A DNA stretch of 64,000 nt from NCBI GenBank assembly GCA_030827125.1, contig JAURFD010000001.1, positions 162,750 to 226,749 on the forward strand, in the 5' to 3' direction. Shown here in pieces: positions 27,877 through 35,978 of this stretch; positions within the stretch are counted from its first letter, which is position 1; each line of letters starts with the position of its first letter. Origin of the DNA: Candidatus Nanopelagicales bacterium. GTDB lineage: Bacteria; Actinomycetota; Actinomycetes; S36-B12. A program made the translations under genes and the position numbers. The notes under the pieces were generated by a model that saw only the letters and a program-made list of their open reading frames with translations, did not search any database and had not been told where the DNA came from.

Positions 27877-29502
27877 ATGTCTGCCGACCGCCCGTCGGTC
27901 TTGCACGCAGCCTCCGTGCGCGCCTGGGGAGAGCAGTCGCTCGCGGCGCTCGGCGAGGAGCGGGCCGCCATCGATGCGCTCAACGTCTTCCCTGTCCCCG
28001 ATGGCGATACCGGCACCAACATGTTCCTCACGGTGGAGTCAGCCTGCGCGGCCATGGAAGAGGTGTGCGAACCCGGGGGTGCGCGCCTCGCCGATGTCGT
28101 CGGTGCCATGACGTACGGCGCCATGATGGGGGCCCGGGGCAACTCCGGGGTGATCTTGGCCCAGGTGATCCGGGGCGTTGCCACGGCACTCAGCGACTGC
28201 CGCGATGGTGATCGCTTGACCGCCGATCACATTCGCGCCGCTCTCCGGCGCGCCAGCGATGAGGCCTACGCGGCTGTTGCGCACCCGGTCGAGGGCACGA
28301 TCCTCACCGTCGCACGAGCTGCCGCCGAAGCGGCAGAGGAGCACTCGGGCGACGACCTGATCGATGTGATCGCGGCCGCCGTGGAGGCTGCCCGCGCTGC
28401 CTTGGAGCGGACGCCGGACCAACTTCCGGTCCTGCGTGACGCAGGCGTCGTCGATGCCGGCGGCGCGGGCCTGGTGGTCGTGTATGACGCGCTCCTCGAT
28501 GTCGTGACGGGTGTACGACGTCGACGCCCACGGCGCGACTCTCGACCCAAGCTTCCGGCTCCCACCCGATCCGCTCACGGCCTACCTGTTGCCGAGGAGG
28601 GAGCGCCGGCGTACGAGGTGATGTACCTCCTGACCGCGCCCGCGGATCATGTCGATGTTCTACGGTCGACGCTCGATCGTCTGGGTGACTCGTTGGTGGT
28701 GACCGGAGCCGATGAACTGTGGAACGTCCACGTCCATGTGCACGATGCGGGGGCTGCGATCGAGGCCGGCCTCACGGTGGGGCAACTCGACCGCATCCGC
28801 ATCACCTATCTCCCGCCCACCGCGCCCGGAACCCCGCTGGAGGGACGCCGTCTGGTCGTGGTCACGCACGGGCCGGGTGTCGAGGCGCTGGTGATCGATA
28901 GCGACGGCATCGCGGTGCCGGCGAGACCTCGGCGCCGACCTTCGACGGGTGAGTTCAGCGAGGCCATCGCGGCTGCCCGGGCCGCGGAAGTGATCGTCAT
29001 GCCCAGTGACTCGGATTCCTTGGCGGTAGCCGAGGCTGCTGCTGAGCAAGCACGCTCCTCCGGGGTGCGCGTGTCCGTGATCCCCACGCGTTCAGTCGTG
29101 CAAAGTCTCGCCGCAATCGCGGTGCACGATCCCGCGGCACGTTTCGACGAAGACGTCGTTGCCATGACACGCGCAGCAGGTGCCACCCGGTACGGCGCCG
29201 TCACGGAGGCTTCTCGCGAAGCGCTCACGATGGCCGGTCCGTGTGTGCCGGGTGACATCCTCGGCATAGCGGACGGTGACATTGTCGAGATTGGTGACAG
29301 CGTTCACGGGGTGGCTCTCGCGGTGGCCGAGCGTCTGCTGTCCTCGGGTGGCGAACTCCTTACCCTCGTGGGCGGGCAGGACGCTGATCCGACGTTGCTC
29401 GAGACGCTGGCCGACTCACTAAGCCGAGACCATGCCGGCATCGAGGTGGTGTCGCTCGAGGGTGGCCAACCGCTCTGGCCCATCATCATCGGGGTCGAGT
29501 AG
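27877..29502 (+). CDS. DAK2 domain protein (YloV / fatty acid kinase FakA family)
   Basis: The 541-residue protein starts with a DAK2 ATP-binding domain (ALNVFPVPDGDTGTNMFLTV, MTYGAMMGARGNSGVILAQVIRG, HPVEGTILTVARAA, LPVLRDAGVVDAGGAGLVVVYDAL; about 1-200). A middle YloV-type region follows (YEVMYLLTAP, DELWNVHVHVHDAGAAIEAG), then a C-terminal DegV-like half. FakA phosphorylates FakB-bound fatty acids in Firmicutes; the actinobacterial role is less certain. GGAGG precedes ATG 27877. It is directly followed by recG, a pairing common in Gram-positive genomes. Confidence 0.87.
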   Translation: MSADRPSVLHAASVRAWGEQSLAALGEERAAIDALNVFPVPDGDTGTNMFLTVESACAAMEEVCEPGGARLADVVGAMTYGAMMGARGNSGVILAQVIRGVATALSDCRDGDRLTADHIRAALRRASDEAYAAVAHPVEGTILTVARAAAEAAEEHSGDDLIDVIAAAVEAARAALERTPDQLPVLRDAGVVDAGGAGLVVVYDALLDVVTGVRRRRPRRDSRPKLPAPTRSAHGLPVAEEGAPAYEVMYLLTAPADHVDVLRSTLDRLGDSLVVTGADELWNVHVHVHDAGAAIEAGLTVGQLDRIRITYLPPTAPGTPLEGRRLVVVTHGPGVEALVIDSDGIAVPARPRRRPSTGEFSEAIAAARAAEVIVMPSDSDSLAVAEAAAEQARSSGVRVSVIPTRSVVQSLAAIAVHDPAARFDEDVVAMTRAAGATRYGAVTEASREALTMAGPCVPGDILGIADGDIVEIGDSVHGVALAVAERLLSSGGELLTLVGGQDADPTLLETLADSLSRDHAGIEVVSLEGGQPLWPIIIGVE

Positions 29503-29505
29503 CCG

Positions 29506-31701
29506 ATGCGCCGCGTGACACTGGCCTCCCCGGTGGCCGATGTTGCCGGTGGGCGCACCGCCAAGGCGCTGCGCGAGGGCCTCGGCATCGAAACGGTCGA
29601 TGACCTCCTGCGCCACTACCCGCGCCGCTATATCGACCCCGGTGATCTCACCGACCTGGACGCGCTCGCCACCGGGGAGCACGTGACCGTGCTCGCGGAA
29701 GTGATGTCCGCGACCAACCGGCGCATGCAGCAACGCAAGGGCACCATTACCGAGGTCGTGGTGTCCGACGGCCGTGGCCGACTGACCCTGGTCTTTTTCA
29801 ATCAGGCATGGCGCACTCAGCGTCAGTTGCAGGTCGGTCGGCGTGGACTGTTCGCCGGGACCGTGTCGGCTTACGGTGGCACGCGGCAACTCGCGCATCC
29901 GCGGTTTGTCATGCTTCCCGACAGCAGCGATCTCGAGCCCGATAGTGAAGCGCAGGCGGCGTTTGCCGATTTGCTCATCCCGATCTACCCGGCGACCGCC
30001 GGCCTGCCCAGTTGGAAGATTCAGCAGACCATGCGTCTGGCCCTCGATGCCGTGGAGGACATCGTCGATCCACTGCCGGCCTCCGTGATCACCGACGAGG
30101 CATTCTTGTCCCTCGACCAGGCGCTGCGGCAGATCCATCGGCCGACGGATCAGGACGCGATCGAAGCCGCCCGCACGCGGCTTCGCTTCGACGAGGCCTT
30201 CGGCCTGCAGGTGGTGCTCGCCCAGCGCCGGGCTTTGCTCGAGGGTCAATCCGCGCTCCCTCGCCCACCGCGATCAGACGGATTGCTCGCCACCTTTGAC
30301 GCGCAGCGACCGTTCGTCCTGACGGGGGCCCAGGAACGCGTTGGGGCCGAGATTGCCGAGGACTTGGGCAGCGATCACCCCATGCATCGGCTGCTGCAGG
30401 GGGATGTCGGCGCCGGCAAGACGCTCGTGGCCTTGCGGGCGATGCTGCAGGTTGTCGACGCGGGTGGCCAGGCTGCACTCCTGGCGCCTACGGAGGTGCT
30501 CGCCCAGCAGCACCTGCGCACGTTGCGAACCTTCCTCGGACCGATGGCGGAGTCCGGGCTCCTCGCCGGATCTGGGCCTTCCACGCGCATCGCCTTCCTC
30601 TCCGGCTCGCAGGGGGCCCGCCAGCGACGTGAACAACTCCTCGCGGTGGCGAGCGGGGAGGCCGGCATCGTGGTGGGTACCCACGCGCTGCTCGAGGACA
30701 CGGTGACGTTCGCCGAACTCGGCATGGTCGTCGTGGACGAGCAGCACCGCTTCGGTGTCGAGCAGCGGGCAGTCCTAGGGGCGGCGGATCGTGACGGCCA
30801 GCGCCCTCATGTGCTCGTCATGACGGCGACACCGATTCCCCGAACGGTGGCGATGACCGTATTCGGAGATCTCGAGGTGAGCGTGCTCGACGAGTACCCA
30901 CCGGGGCGGGGAGTAATCGCCACGCACGTGGTGGCCCCGCGCGAACAGCCGGCTCACCTGGCCCGGGCGTGGGCCCGCGTGCGCGAGGAGGTCGAGGCCG
31001 GGCGCAAGGTGTTCGTCGTCTGCCCCCGCATCGGGGATGAAGCCGACGACGGTTCCGACTCTGCGGAAGGTCCAGTGATGTCGAGCGTGCTTGACGTTGC
31101 CGATGAACTTCGCGAGCGATGGCTCACCGGGTTGCGGATCGGCATTTTGCACGGCCGCATGACAGCGGACGAAAAGGACGACGCCATGCGTCGGTTCACT
31201 GCTGACTCCGAGACCGCGGACGCCATCGATGTCCTGGTGGCCACCACGGTCATTGAGGTCGGTGTCGACGTGCCCGATGCCTCGACGATGGTCATCCTCG
31301 ACGCTGATCGCTTTGGCATCTCGCAGTTGCATCAGCTCCGTGGACGCATCGCCCGCGGTGGGGGAGACGGACTGTGCCTCCTCGTGACCGCGGCCGACGC
31401 CGACTCGCCCGCCCGGGAGCGGCTCGCGGCCGTGGCCGCGACCACGGACGGCTTCGAACTCGCGCGCGTGGATCTTCAGGCGCGCCGCGAAGGCGATGTC
31501 CTCGGCACCGCCCAGTCGGGGAGCCGGTCGTCACTGCGCCTGCTCGAGGTGGTCCGCGACGAGGCCGTCGTGGAGCGAGCTCGCGTCGCGGCGACGACTC
31601 TGGTGGCGGAGGACCCACAACTCGAACTCCACCCAGCGCTGCGCGAACACGTCAGCGCCATCAGCGACGACGATCGCTCGGACTACCTGGAAAAGGGCTG
31701 A
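29506..31701 (+). CDS. recG: ATP-dependent DNA helicase RecG
   Basis: RecG remodels stalled forks and branch-migrates Holliday junctions. The 731 residues show the N-terminal wedge/OB domain (LLRHYPRRYIDPGDL, ATNRRMQQRKGTITEVVVSDGRG) and Walker A GDVGAGKTLVALRAML near 300. LAPTEVLAQQH, the DEQH box VVDEQHRFGVEQR, the TATPIPRTVAMTVFGDLEVS block and the C-terminal LHQLRGRIARGGGDGLCLL follow in order. It begins 3 bases after the DAK2 gene. Confidence 0.96.
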   Translation: MRRVTLASPVADVAGGRTAKALREGLGIETVDDLLRHYPRRYIDPGDLTDLDALATGEHVTVLAEVMSATNRRMQQRKGTITEVVVSDGRGRLTLVFFNQAWRTQRQLQVGRRGLFAGTVSAYGGTRQLAHPRFVMLPDSSDLEPDSEAQAAFADLLIPIYPATAGLPSWKIQQTMRLALDAVEDIVDPLPASVITDEAFLSLDQALRQIHRPTDQDAIEAARTRLRFDEAFGLQVVLAQRRALLEGQSALPRPPRSDGLLATFDAQRPFVLTGAQERVGAEIAEDLGSDHPMHRLLQGDVGAGKTLVALRAMLQVVDAGGQAALLAPTEVLAQQHLRTLRTFLGPMAESGLLAGSGPSTRIAFLSGSQGARQRREQLLAVASGEAGIVVGTHALLEDTVTFAELGMVVVDEQHRFGVEQRAVLGAADRDGQRPHVLVMTATPIPRTVAMTVFGDLEVSVLDEYPPGRGVIATHVVAPREQPAHLARAWARVREEVEAGRKVFVVCPRIGDEADDGSDSAEGPVMSSVLDVADELRERWLTGLRIGILHGRMTADEKDDAMRRFTADSETADAIDVLVATTVIEVGVDVPDASTMVILDADRFGISQLHQLRGRIARGGGDGLCLLVTAADADSPARERLAAVAATTDGFELARVDLQARREGDVLGTAQSGSRSSLRLLEVVRDEAVVERARVAATTLVAEDPQLELHPALREHVSAISDDDRSDYLEKG

Positions 31702-31702
31702 C

Positions 31703-32251
31703 GTGCGCATCATCGGTGGACGGGCAGGGGGCCGACGCCTTGTCGTGCCGCATGCCGGCACGCGTCCGACCACCGACCGAGTGCGCGAGGCGTTGTTCTC
31801 GAGTCTGGAGTCAATGCTCGGTGGATGGACTGGGCTCCGGGTACTCGACGCCTATGCCGGGTCTGGCGCGGTCGGCCTGGAGGCACTCAGTCGGGGGGCG
31901 GCGGAGGTCACGTTCGTGGAGCGCGATCGACGGGCGGCGACCCTGCTGCGTCGCAATATCGACGCGGTTGGCCTTCCGGGCGCGCGGGTGCTTGTCGCGG
32001 ACGCCGCCACCGCGGATCCGACCGGACCGTTCGACCTCGCCTTCCTCGATCCCCCCTACGACGTACCCGATCGTGATGTCGCCGCGGTCCTCGAGCGCTG
32101 GGCGACCCCCTCGGTTCTCGACCAGGAGGCCCTCGTCATCGTGGAGCGCGAGGTCCGCTCGGGGGCCCCCTGGCCGGAGTCAGGTTGGGACTCGCTGCGT
32201 CGACGCGAATACGGGGAGACCGCGCTTTGGTACGGTCGGTTAGCGCTCTAG
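31703..32251 (+). CDS. rsmD: 16S rRNA (guanine(966)-N2)-methyltransferase
   Basis: The 182-residue SAM-dependent methyltransferase begins MRIIGGRAGGRRL and has TRPTTDRVREALFSSL, the SAM motif RVLDAYAGSGAVGLEALSRGA, and the catalytic LAFLDPPYDVP (DPPY). GTG 31703 starts immediately after the recG stop. coaD follows, the usual rsmD-coaD pair. Confidence 0.94.
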   Translation: MRIIGGRAGGRRLVVPHAGTRPTTDRVREALFSSLESMLGGWTGLRVLDAYAGSGAVGLEALSRGAAEVTFVERDRRAATLLRRNIDAVGLPGARVLVADAATADPTGPFDLAFLDPPYDVPDRDVAAVLERWATPSVLDQEALVIVEREVRSGAPWPESGWDSLRRREYGETALWYGRLAL

Positions 32252-32276
32252 CGCCCAGTTCTCGAAGGGAGTGGCG

Positions 32277-32771
32277 ATGCGCGTCGCGGTGTGCCCCGGC
32301 TCCTTCGATCCCGTCACCAACGGACACCTTGATGTCTTCGCGAGAGCGGCCAATGTGGCCGACCGCGTCATCGTTGCTGTCCTGGTGAATCGGTCGAAGT
32401 CGAGCCTGTTCACGGTCGACGAGCGAATCGAGATGCTCCGTGAGGTCGTGGCTCCCCTGAAGAACGTCGAGGTGGACTGCTTCCATGGGCTCCTCGTGGA
32501 TTATTGCGCCGAGCACGACATCAGAGCCATCGTCAAGGGACTGCGCGCTGTGAGCGACTTCGACTACGAACTGCAGATGGCCCAGATGAACTATCGACTC
32601 GCGGGCGTGGAGACGCTCTTCGTCTCGACCAACCCCCTTTACAGTTATCTCTCGTCGAGCCTCGTCAAGGAGGTGGCGACGCACGGTGGGAGCGTGGCGG
32701 GCCTGGTGCCCGATCCGGTCCTGGAACGACTGCGTAAGCGTGTCGCGGCGCAGGCTTCGAAGAAGGAGTAA
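32277..32771 (+). CDS. coaD: phosphopantetheine adenylyltransferase
   Basis: CoaD adenylates 4'-phosphopantetheine in CoA synthesis. The 164-residue protein has CPGSFDPVTNGHLDVFARAA (with the T/HxGH nucleotidyl-transferase motif as NGHLD), VLVNRSKSSLFTVDERIEML, KGLRAVSDFDYELQMAQMN and PLYSYLSSSLVKEVATHGG. ATG 32277 is preceded by GGGAG. The next gene starts 3 bases later. Confidence 0.96.
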   Translation: MRVAVCPGSFDPVTNGHLDVFARAANVADRVIVAVLVNRSKSSLFTVDERIEMLREVVAPLKNVEVDCFHGLLVDYCAEHDIRAIVKGLRAVSDFDYELQMAQMNYRLAGVETLFVSTNPLYSYLSSSLVKEVATHGGSVAGLVPDPVLERLRKRVAAQASKKE

Positions 32772-32773
32772 GC

Positions 32774-33265
32774 GTGGACGTCGATCAGCGACTCGAGGAA
32801 CTCGCAATCCTCATCGAAGAGGCAAAGGCGGTGCCCCTGTCGGCATCCTGCATGGTGAACCGCGCCCAGGTCCTCGACATGATCGAGGACATCCGTGAGG
32901 CGCTGCCGGAGTCACTCAGCGATGCGGATCAACTCCTCGCCGAGCGCGAGGGCGTGGTAGCGGAAGGCCGGATCGAGGCCGACCGGCTCATCGCGGAGGC
33001 CCGGGCAGAGCAGATGCAGATGCTCTCGCAACATGAGGTCTACCTCGTGGCCGTCGCCGAGTCCGAGGCGCTGCGCTCAGAGACACTCGACGAAGTGACA
33101 CGGATGCGTCGCGAGACCGACGACTACATCGATGGGCGGCTGGCCTCCTTCGAGATCACCCTCCACAAGACCTTGACGGCGGTGGAGCGTGGCCGCGACA
33201 AGCTCCGGGACCAGGCCGAATACGACGAGGAGCCGCTCGAAGAGGGCGGCGACCTCCTGTCCTGA
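32774..33265 (+). CDS. SepIVA/DivIVA-like coiled-coil protein
   Basis: The 163-residue soluble protein is nearly all helical and charged: an N-terminal VDQRLEELAILIEEAKAVPLSASCMVNRAQVLDMIEDIREALP, then a long coiled coil (residues about 45-140) and an acidic end (DEEPLEEGGDLL). The sequence and position between coaD and yceD-rpmF-rnc resemble the mycobacterial division protein SepIVA, though this one is shorter. A role in septum formation or cell-envelope placement is inferred from that resemblance. Confidence 0.7.
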   Translation: MDVDQRLEELAILIEEAKAVPLSASCMVNRAQVLDMIEDIREALPESLSDADQLLAEREGVVAEGRIEADRLIAEARAEQMQMLSQHEVYLVAVAESEALRSETLDEVTRMRRETDDYIDGRLASFEITLHKTLTAVERGRDKLRDQAEYDEEPLEEGGDLLS

Positions 33266-33356
33266 CGACCGGTTTCGCTCCTGGCGCCGCTCTGCCGTAT
33301 CCTGACGGGCGGCCCGTTCGAGTGATCGGGTCCGTTGTAGCACCGTCGGAGGAGTC

Positions 33357-33929
33357 TTGAGCGCCCTCGACCCCCGTGCTCCCTACGTCGTGGACACCCG
33401 CGAACTAGGTCGCCGGGCGGGCGCGATGAAGGAGTTCGAAAGACGAGTTCCTGCCGCAACGGGCCTGGGAACTGGATTGGCCAAGGTGCCCGAAGGCACC
33501 GAGGTCGACCTCGATCTGAGGTTGGAATCGGTGGTGGAGGGGGTCTTCGTCTCCGGAACCGTCCGGGTGGATGTCGTCGCCGAGTGCGCGCGCTGCCTGG
33601 AGCCGGTCTCGTGGGAGCAGACCGCGGACATCCAGGAGTTGTTCGTCTACCCGCCGCAAGACGCTCACGGACACGTGGCGCACGCGGCGGCTGACGATGA
33701 CGACGATGCGCCGCCCACGATCGAGGGCGACCTCATCGATCTCGAGGCGACGGTGCGCGACGCAGTGGTTCTCACACTGCCGATCGCACCGATGTGTCGG
33801 GAGGATTGTGCAGGGCTGTGCATCGAATGCGGTGCCCGACTGGACGACGATCCCGGACATGGTCACGAGACCACCGACCCGCGCTGGGCTGCCCTCAGCG
33901 CACTGCTCGACGACGAGAAGGACGATTGA
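33357..33929 (+). CDS. YceD/DUF177 family protein
   Basis: The 190-residue protein matches DUF177: VDLDLRLESVVEGVFVSGTVRVDVVAECARCLEPVSW (CXXC) and LPIAPMCREDCAGLCIECGARL with further cysteine pairs that may bind zinc. It nearly always stands directly before rpmF, as here (1 base to the L32 GTG), and has been linked to 23S rRNA processing in plants and bacteria. The TTG start has GGAGGAG just upstream. A TATCCT -10 at 33298-33303 may begin this transcript. Confidence 0.88.
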   Translation: MSALDPRAPYVVDTRELGRRAGAMKEFERRVPAATGLGTGLAKVPEGTEVDLDLRLESVVEGVFVSGTVRVDVVAECARCLEPVSWEQTADIQELFVYPPQDAHGHVAHAAADDDDDAPPTIEGDLIDLEATVRDAVVLTLPIAPMCREDCAGLCIECGARLDDDPGHGHETTDPRWAALSALLDDEKDD

Positions 33930-33930
33930 C

Positions 33931-34104
33931 GTGGCCGTTCCCAAGCGGAAGACCTCCCGCTCCAACACCCGGCACCGCCGTTCGCAGTGGAAGACCTCCG
34001 CTCCGACCCTGGTGGCCTGCGCGCGCTGTGGCGAGTCGAAGCTCGCCCACACGGTGTGCCCCACCTGCGGCACCTACGCCAAGCGTCGCGTCCTCGACGT
34101 CTGA
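33931..34104 (+). CDS. rpmF: 50S ribosomal protein L32
   Basis: The 57-residue protein starts AVPKRKTSRSNTRHRRSQWK and carries two CXXC pairs (CARC and CPTC), the zinc form of L32. GTG 33931 follows the yceD stop by one base, so the genes are coupled. Confidence 0.95.
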   Translation: MAVPKRKTSRSNTRHRRSQWKTSAPTLVACARCGESKLAHTVCPTCGTYAKRRVLDV

Positions 34105-34108
34105 GGCC

Positions 34109-34369
34109 GTGACGGCAAGCGGCGACGCCTCCGGTGCGGCTTTCGGCCGCGCCGACGCGGTGGACGCCGGGCTGCGCCGCGTTCTGGGCCTTTCGTCGGC
34201 CACGCCCGTTCGGGCGGACACCCCGCTGCCCCTCCTCGGCGTCGATTCGCTCGCCTTGGTCTGTCTGGGGGATGCTCTGGCTGAGAAGGGCTGGCATCTC
34301 GACGAGGTCCGCGCGCGTGATGCCCAGATCGTGGGCGACCTCACCGACGCCTGTGAGGCGCTGCCATGA
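34109..34369 (+). CDS. acyl carrier protein-like protein
   Basis: The 86-residue protein has the ACP attachment motif in [21 protein letters not shown], with the DSL serine near residue 48, and helices before and after that fit the four-helix ACP fold. Position between rpmF and rnc is typical of acpP or of a diverged ACP. Conservation outside the motif is low, so it may serve a special acylation system rather than bulk fatty-acid synthesis. The GTG start is 4 bases after rpmF, and the stop overlaps the rnc ATG. Confidence 0.7.
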   Translation: MTASGDASGAAFGRADAVDAGLRRVLGLSSATPVRADTPLPLLGVDSLALVCLGDALAEKGWHLDEVRARDAQIVGDLTDACEALP

Positions 34370-35046
34370 GTCCCATGGACGAACTCAGTGACCACCTCGG
34401 AGGGCCTCTAGCCCTGCTCGAGTTGGCTCTCACCCACCGCTCCTATGCCTACGAGAACGGTGGAATCCCCACGAACGAGCGCCTGGAATTCCTGGGGGAT
34501 TCGGTCCTCGGCCTCGTCGTGACCGAGACGCTCTATCGCAACTATCCCGACACCGCCGAAGGACAACTGGCCAAGATGCGCGCGGCCGTGGTCAACGCAC
34601 GTGCTCTCGCCGATGTCGCTCGTGAACTCGGCGTCGGCAACTGCCTTCTCCTCGGGAAGGGCGAGGAAACCACCGGAGGCCGCGACAAGTCCTCAATCCT
34701 GGCCGACACATTGGAGGCGCTGATCGGCGCCGTCTATCTCGAACGCGGTCTGGCTTCGGCCGAAACTCTGGTGCATCGACTGTTCGACCCACTTATTGAA
34801 CGGGCTGCTGATCTGGGCGCGGGCCTGGACTGGAAGACATCGCTGCAGGAACTGGCGGCCAGTCTTGAGCTGGGAGCCCTCGACTATGAGGTCGATGAGT
34901 CCGGACCCGATCACGACAAGTGGTTCATCGCGCGGGCCGTCGTCGGCGATTTCTCGCGCGGTCAGGGCGAGGGCCGATCCAAGAAGGAGGCCGAGCAGCG
35001 GGCCGCGGAGGCGGCCTACCGCGCGATCGACCCTGACGGCGAATGA
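34366..35046 (+). CDS. rnc: ribonuclease III
   Basis: RNase III cleaves double-stranded RNA and processes rRNA precursors. The 226-residue protein has [16 protein letters not shown], the catalytic signature [47 protein letters not shown], and a C-terminal dsRNA-binding domain ([16 protein letters not shown] to [16 protein letters not shown]). ATG 34366 overlaps the upstream stop. Confidence 0.96.
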   Translation: MSPMDELSDHLGGPLALLELALTHRSYAYENGGIPTNERLEFLGDSVLGLVVTETLYRNYPDTAEGQLAKMRAAVVNARALADVARELGVGNCLLLGKGEETTGGRDKSSILADTLEALIGAVYLERGLASAETLVHRLFDPLIERAADLGAGLDWKTSLQELAASLELGALDYEVDESGPDHDKWFIARAVVGDFSRGQGEGRSKKEAEQRAAEAAYRAIDPDGE

Positions 35047-35052
35047 GGCGCC

Positions 35053-35916
35053 ATGCCAGAGTTGCCCGAGGTCGAGGTAGTCCGGCGGGGGCTTGAGCCC
35101 TACCTCCGCGGCCGGCGCATCGACGCCGTGACGGTCAACCATGAACGGGCTGTGCGTCGACATGTCGCGGGAGAGCGCGATTTTGCCGCCGGTCTGCGCG
35201 GTCGACGAATCGAGTCGGTCAGTCGTCGTGGCAAGTACCTCTGGATGCCCCTCGATGACGGGCGCGCCCTAGTGGCCCATCTGGGGATGAGCGGTCAGTT
35301 GCTCCTCCCGCCGCCCGATCAACCCGATGGTGCGCATCTGCGGGTCCGGCTCTCGCTCTCGGGAGCGGACCGCGACCTGAGGTTCGTCGACCAGCGCACC
35401 TTCGGGGGACTGTTCATCGACGAGCTCGTGGCCGACGGAGCCGGTGGCCGAGTGCCGGCCTCGGTGTCTCACATCGCGCGCGACCCCCTGGACCCACTCT
35501 TCGATGATCGCGCCTTCTCTCGGGCGCTGAGGTCGCGTGACTCCGGCGTCAAGCGGGCCCTGCTCGACCAGTCACTGATCTCCGGTATCGGCAACATCTA
35601 CGCCGACGAAGCCCTGTGGCGGTCGCGGCTGCACTACGACCGTGCCGCCAGGACGCTGAGCGCGCGACAGGTGGCCGAACTGCTCGGCCACGCGCGCGAT
35701 GTCATGCGCGAGGCTCTGGCGGAAGGGGGTACGTCGTTTGACGACCTTTACGTCGACGTCAACGGGTCCAGTGGATATTTCGACCGTTCCCTGCGGGCCT
35801 ACGGCCGAGAGGGGGAACCATGTGAGAGGTGCGGTCGCCCGATCGTGCGGGAACCCTTCATGAACCGATCGTCCTACCGATGCCCGAGTTGCCAGCGGCG
35901 CCCTCGGAGCGTCTAA
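35053..35916 (+). CDS. mutM: formamidopyrimidine-DNA glycosylase
   Basis: MutM removes oxidised purines such as 8-oxoG. The 287-residue protein begins with [13 protein letters not shown] (catalytic Pro and Glu), has [11 protein letters not shown] and [10 protein letters not shown], the H2TH region ([20 protein letters not shown]), and the C-terminal zinc finger CERCGRPIV with CPSC. It follows rnc by 6 bases, as is common in actinobacteria. Confidence 0.95.
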   Translation: MPELPEVEVVRRGLEPYLRGRRIDAVTVNHERAVRRHVAGERDFAAGLRGRRIESVSRRGKYLWMPLDDGRALVAHLGMSGQLLLPPPDQPDGAHLRVRLSLSGADRDLRFVDQRTFGGLFIDELVADGAGGRVPASVSHIARDPLDPLFDDRAFSRALRSRDSGVKRALLDQSLISGIGNIYADEALWRSRLHYDRAARTLSARQVAELLGHARDVMREALAEGGTSFDDLYVDVNGSSGYFDRSLRAYGREGEPCERCGRPIVREPFMNRSSYRCPSCQRRPRSV

Positions 35917-35978
35917 GCGTCGGGTCCGGACCGGCGTGGGTAGGGTGGCGGCACCTGTCCGTCTGAAAGGTTGTCCGC

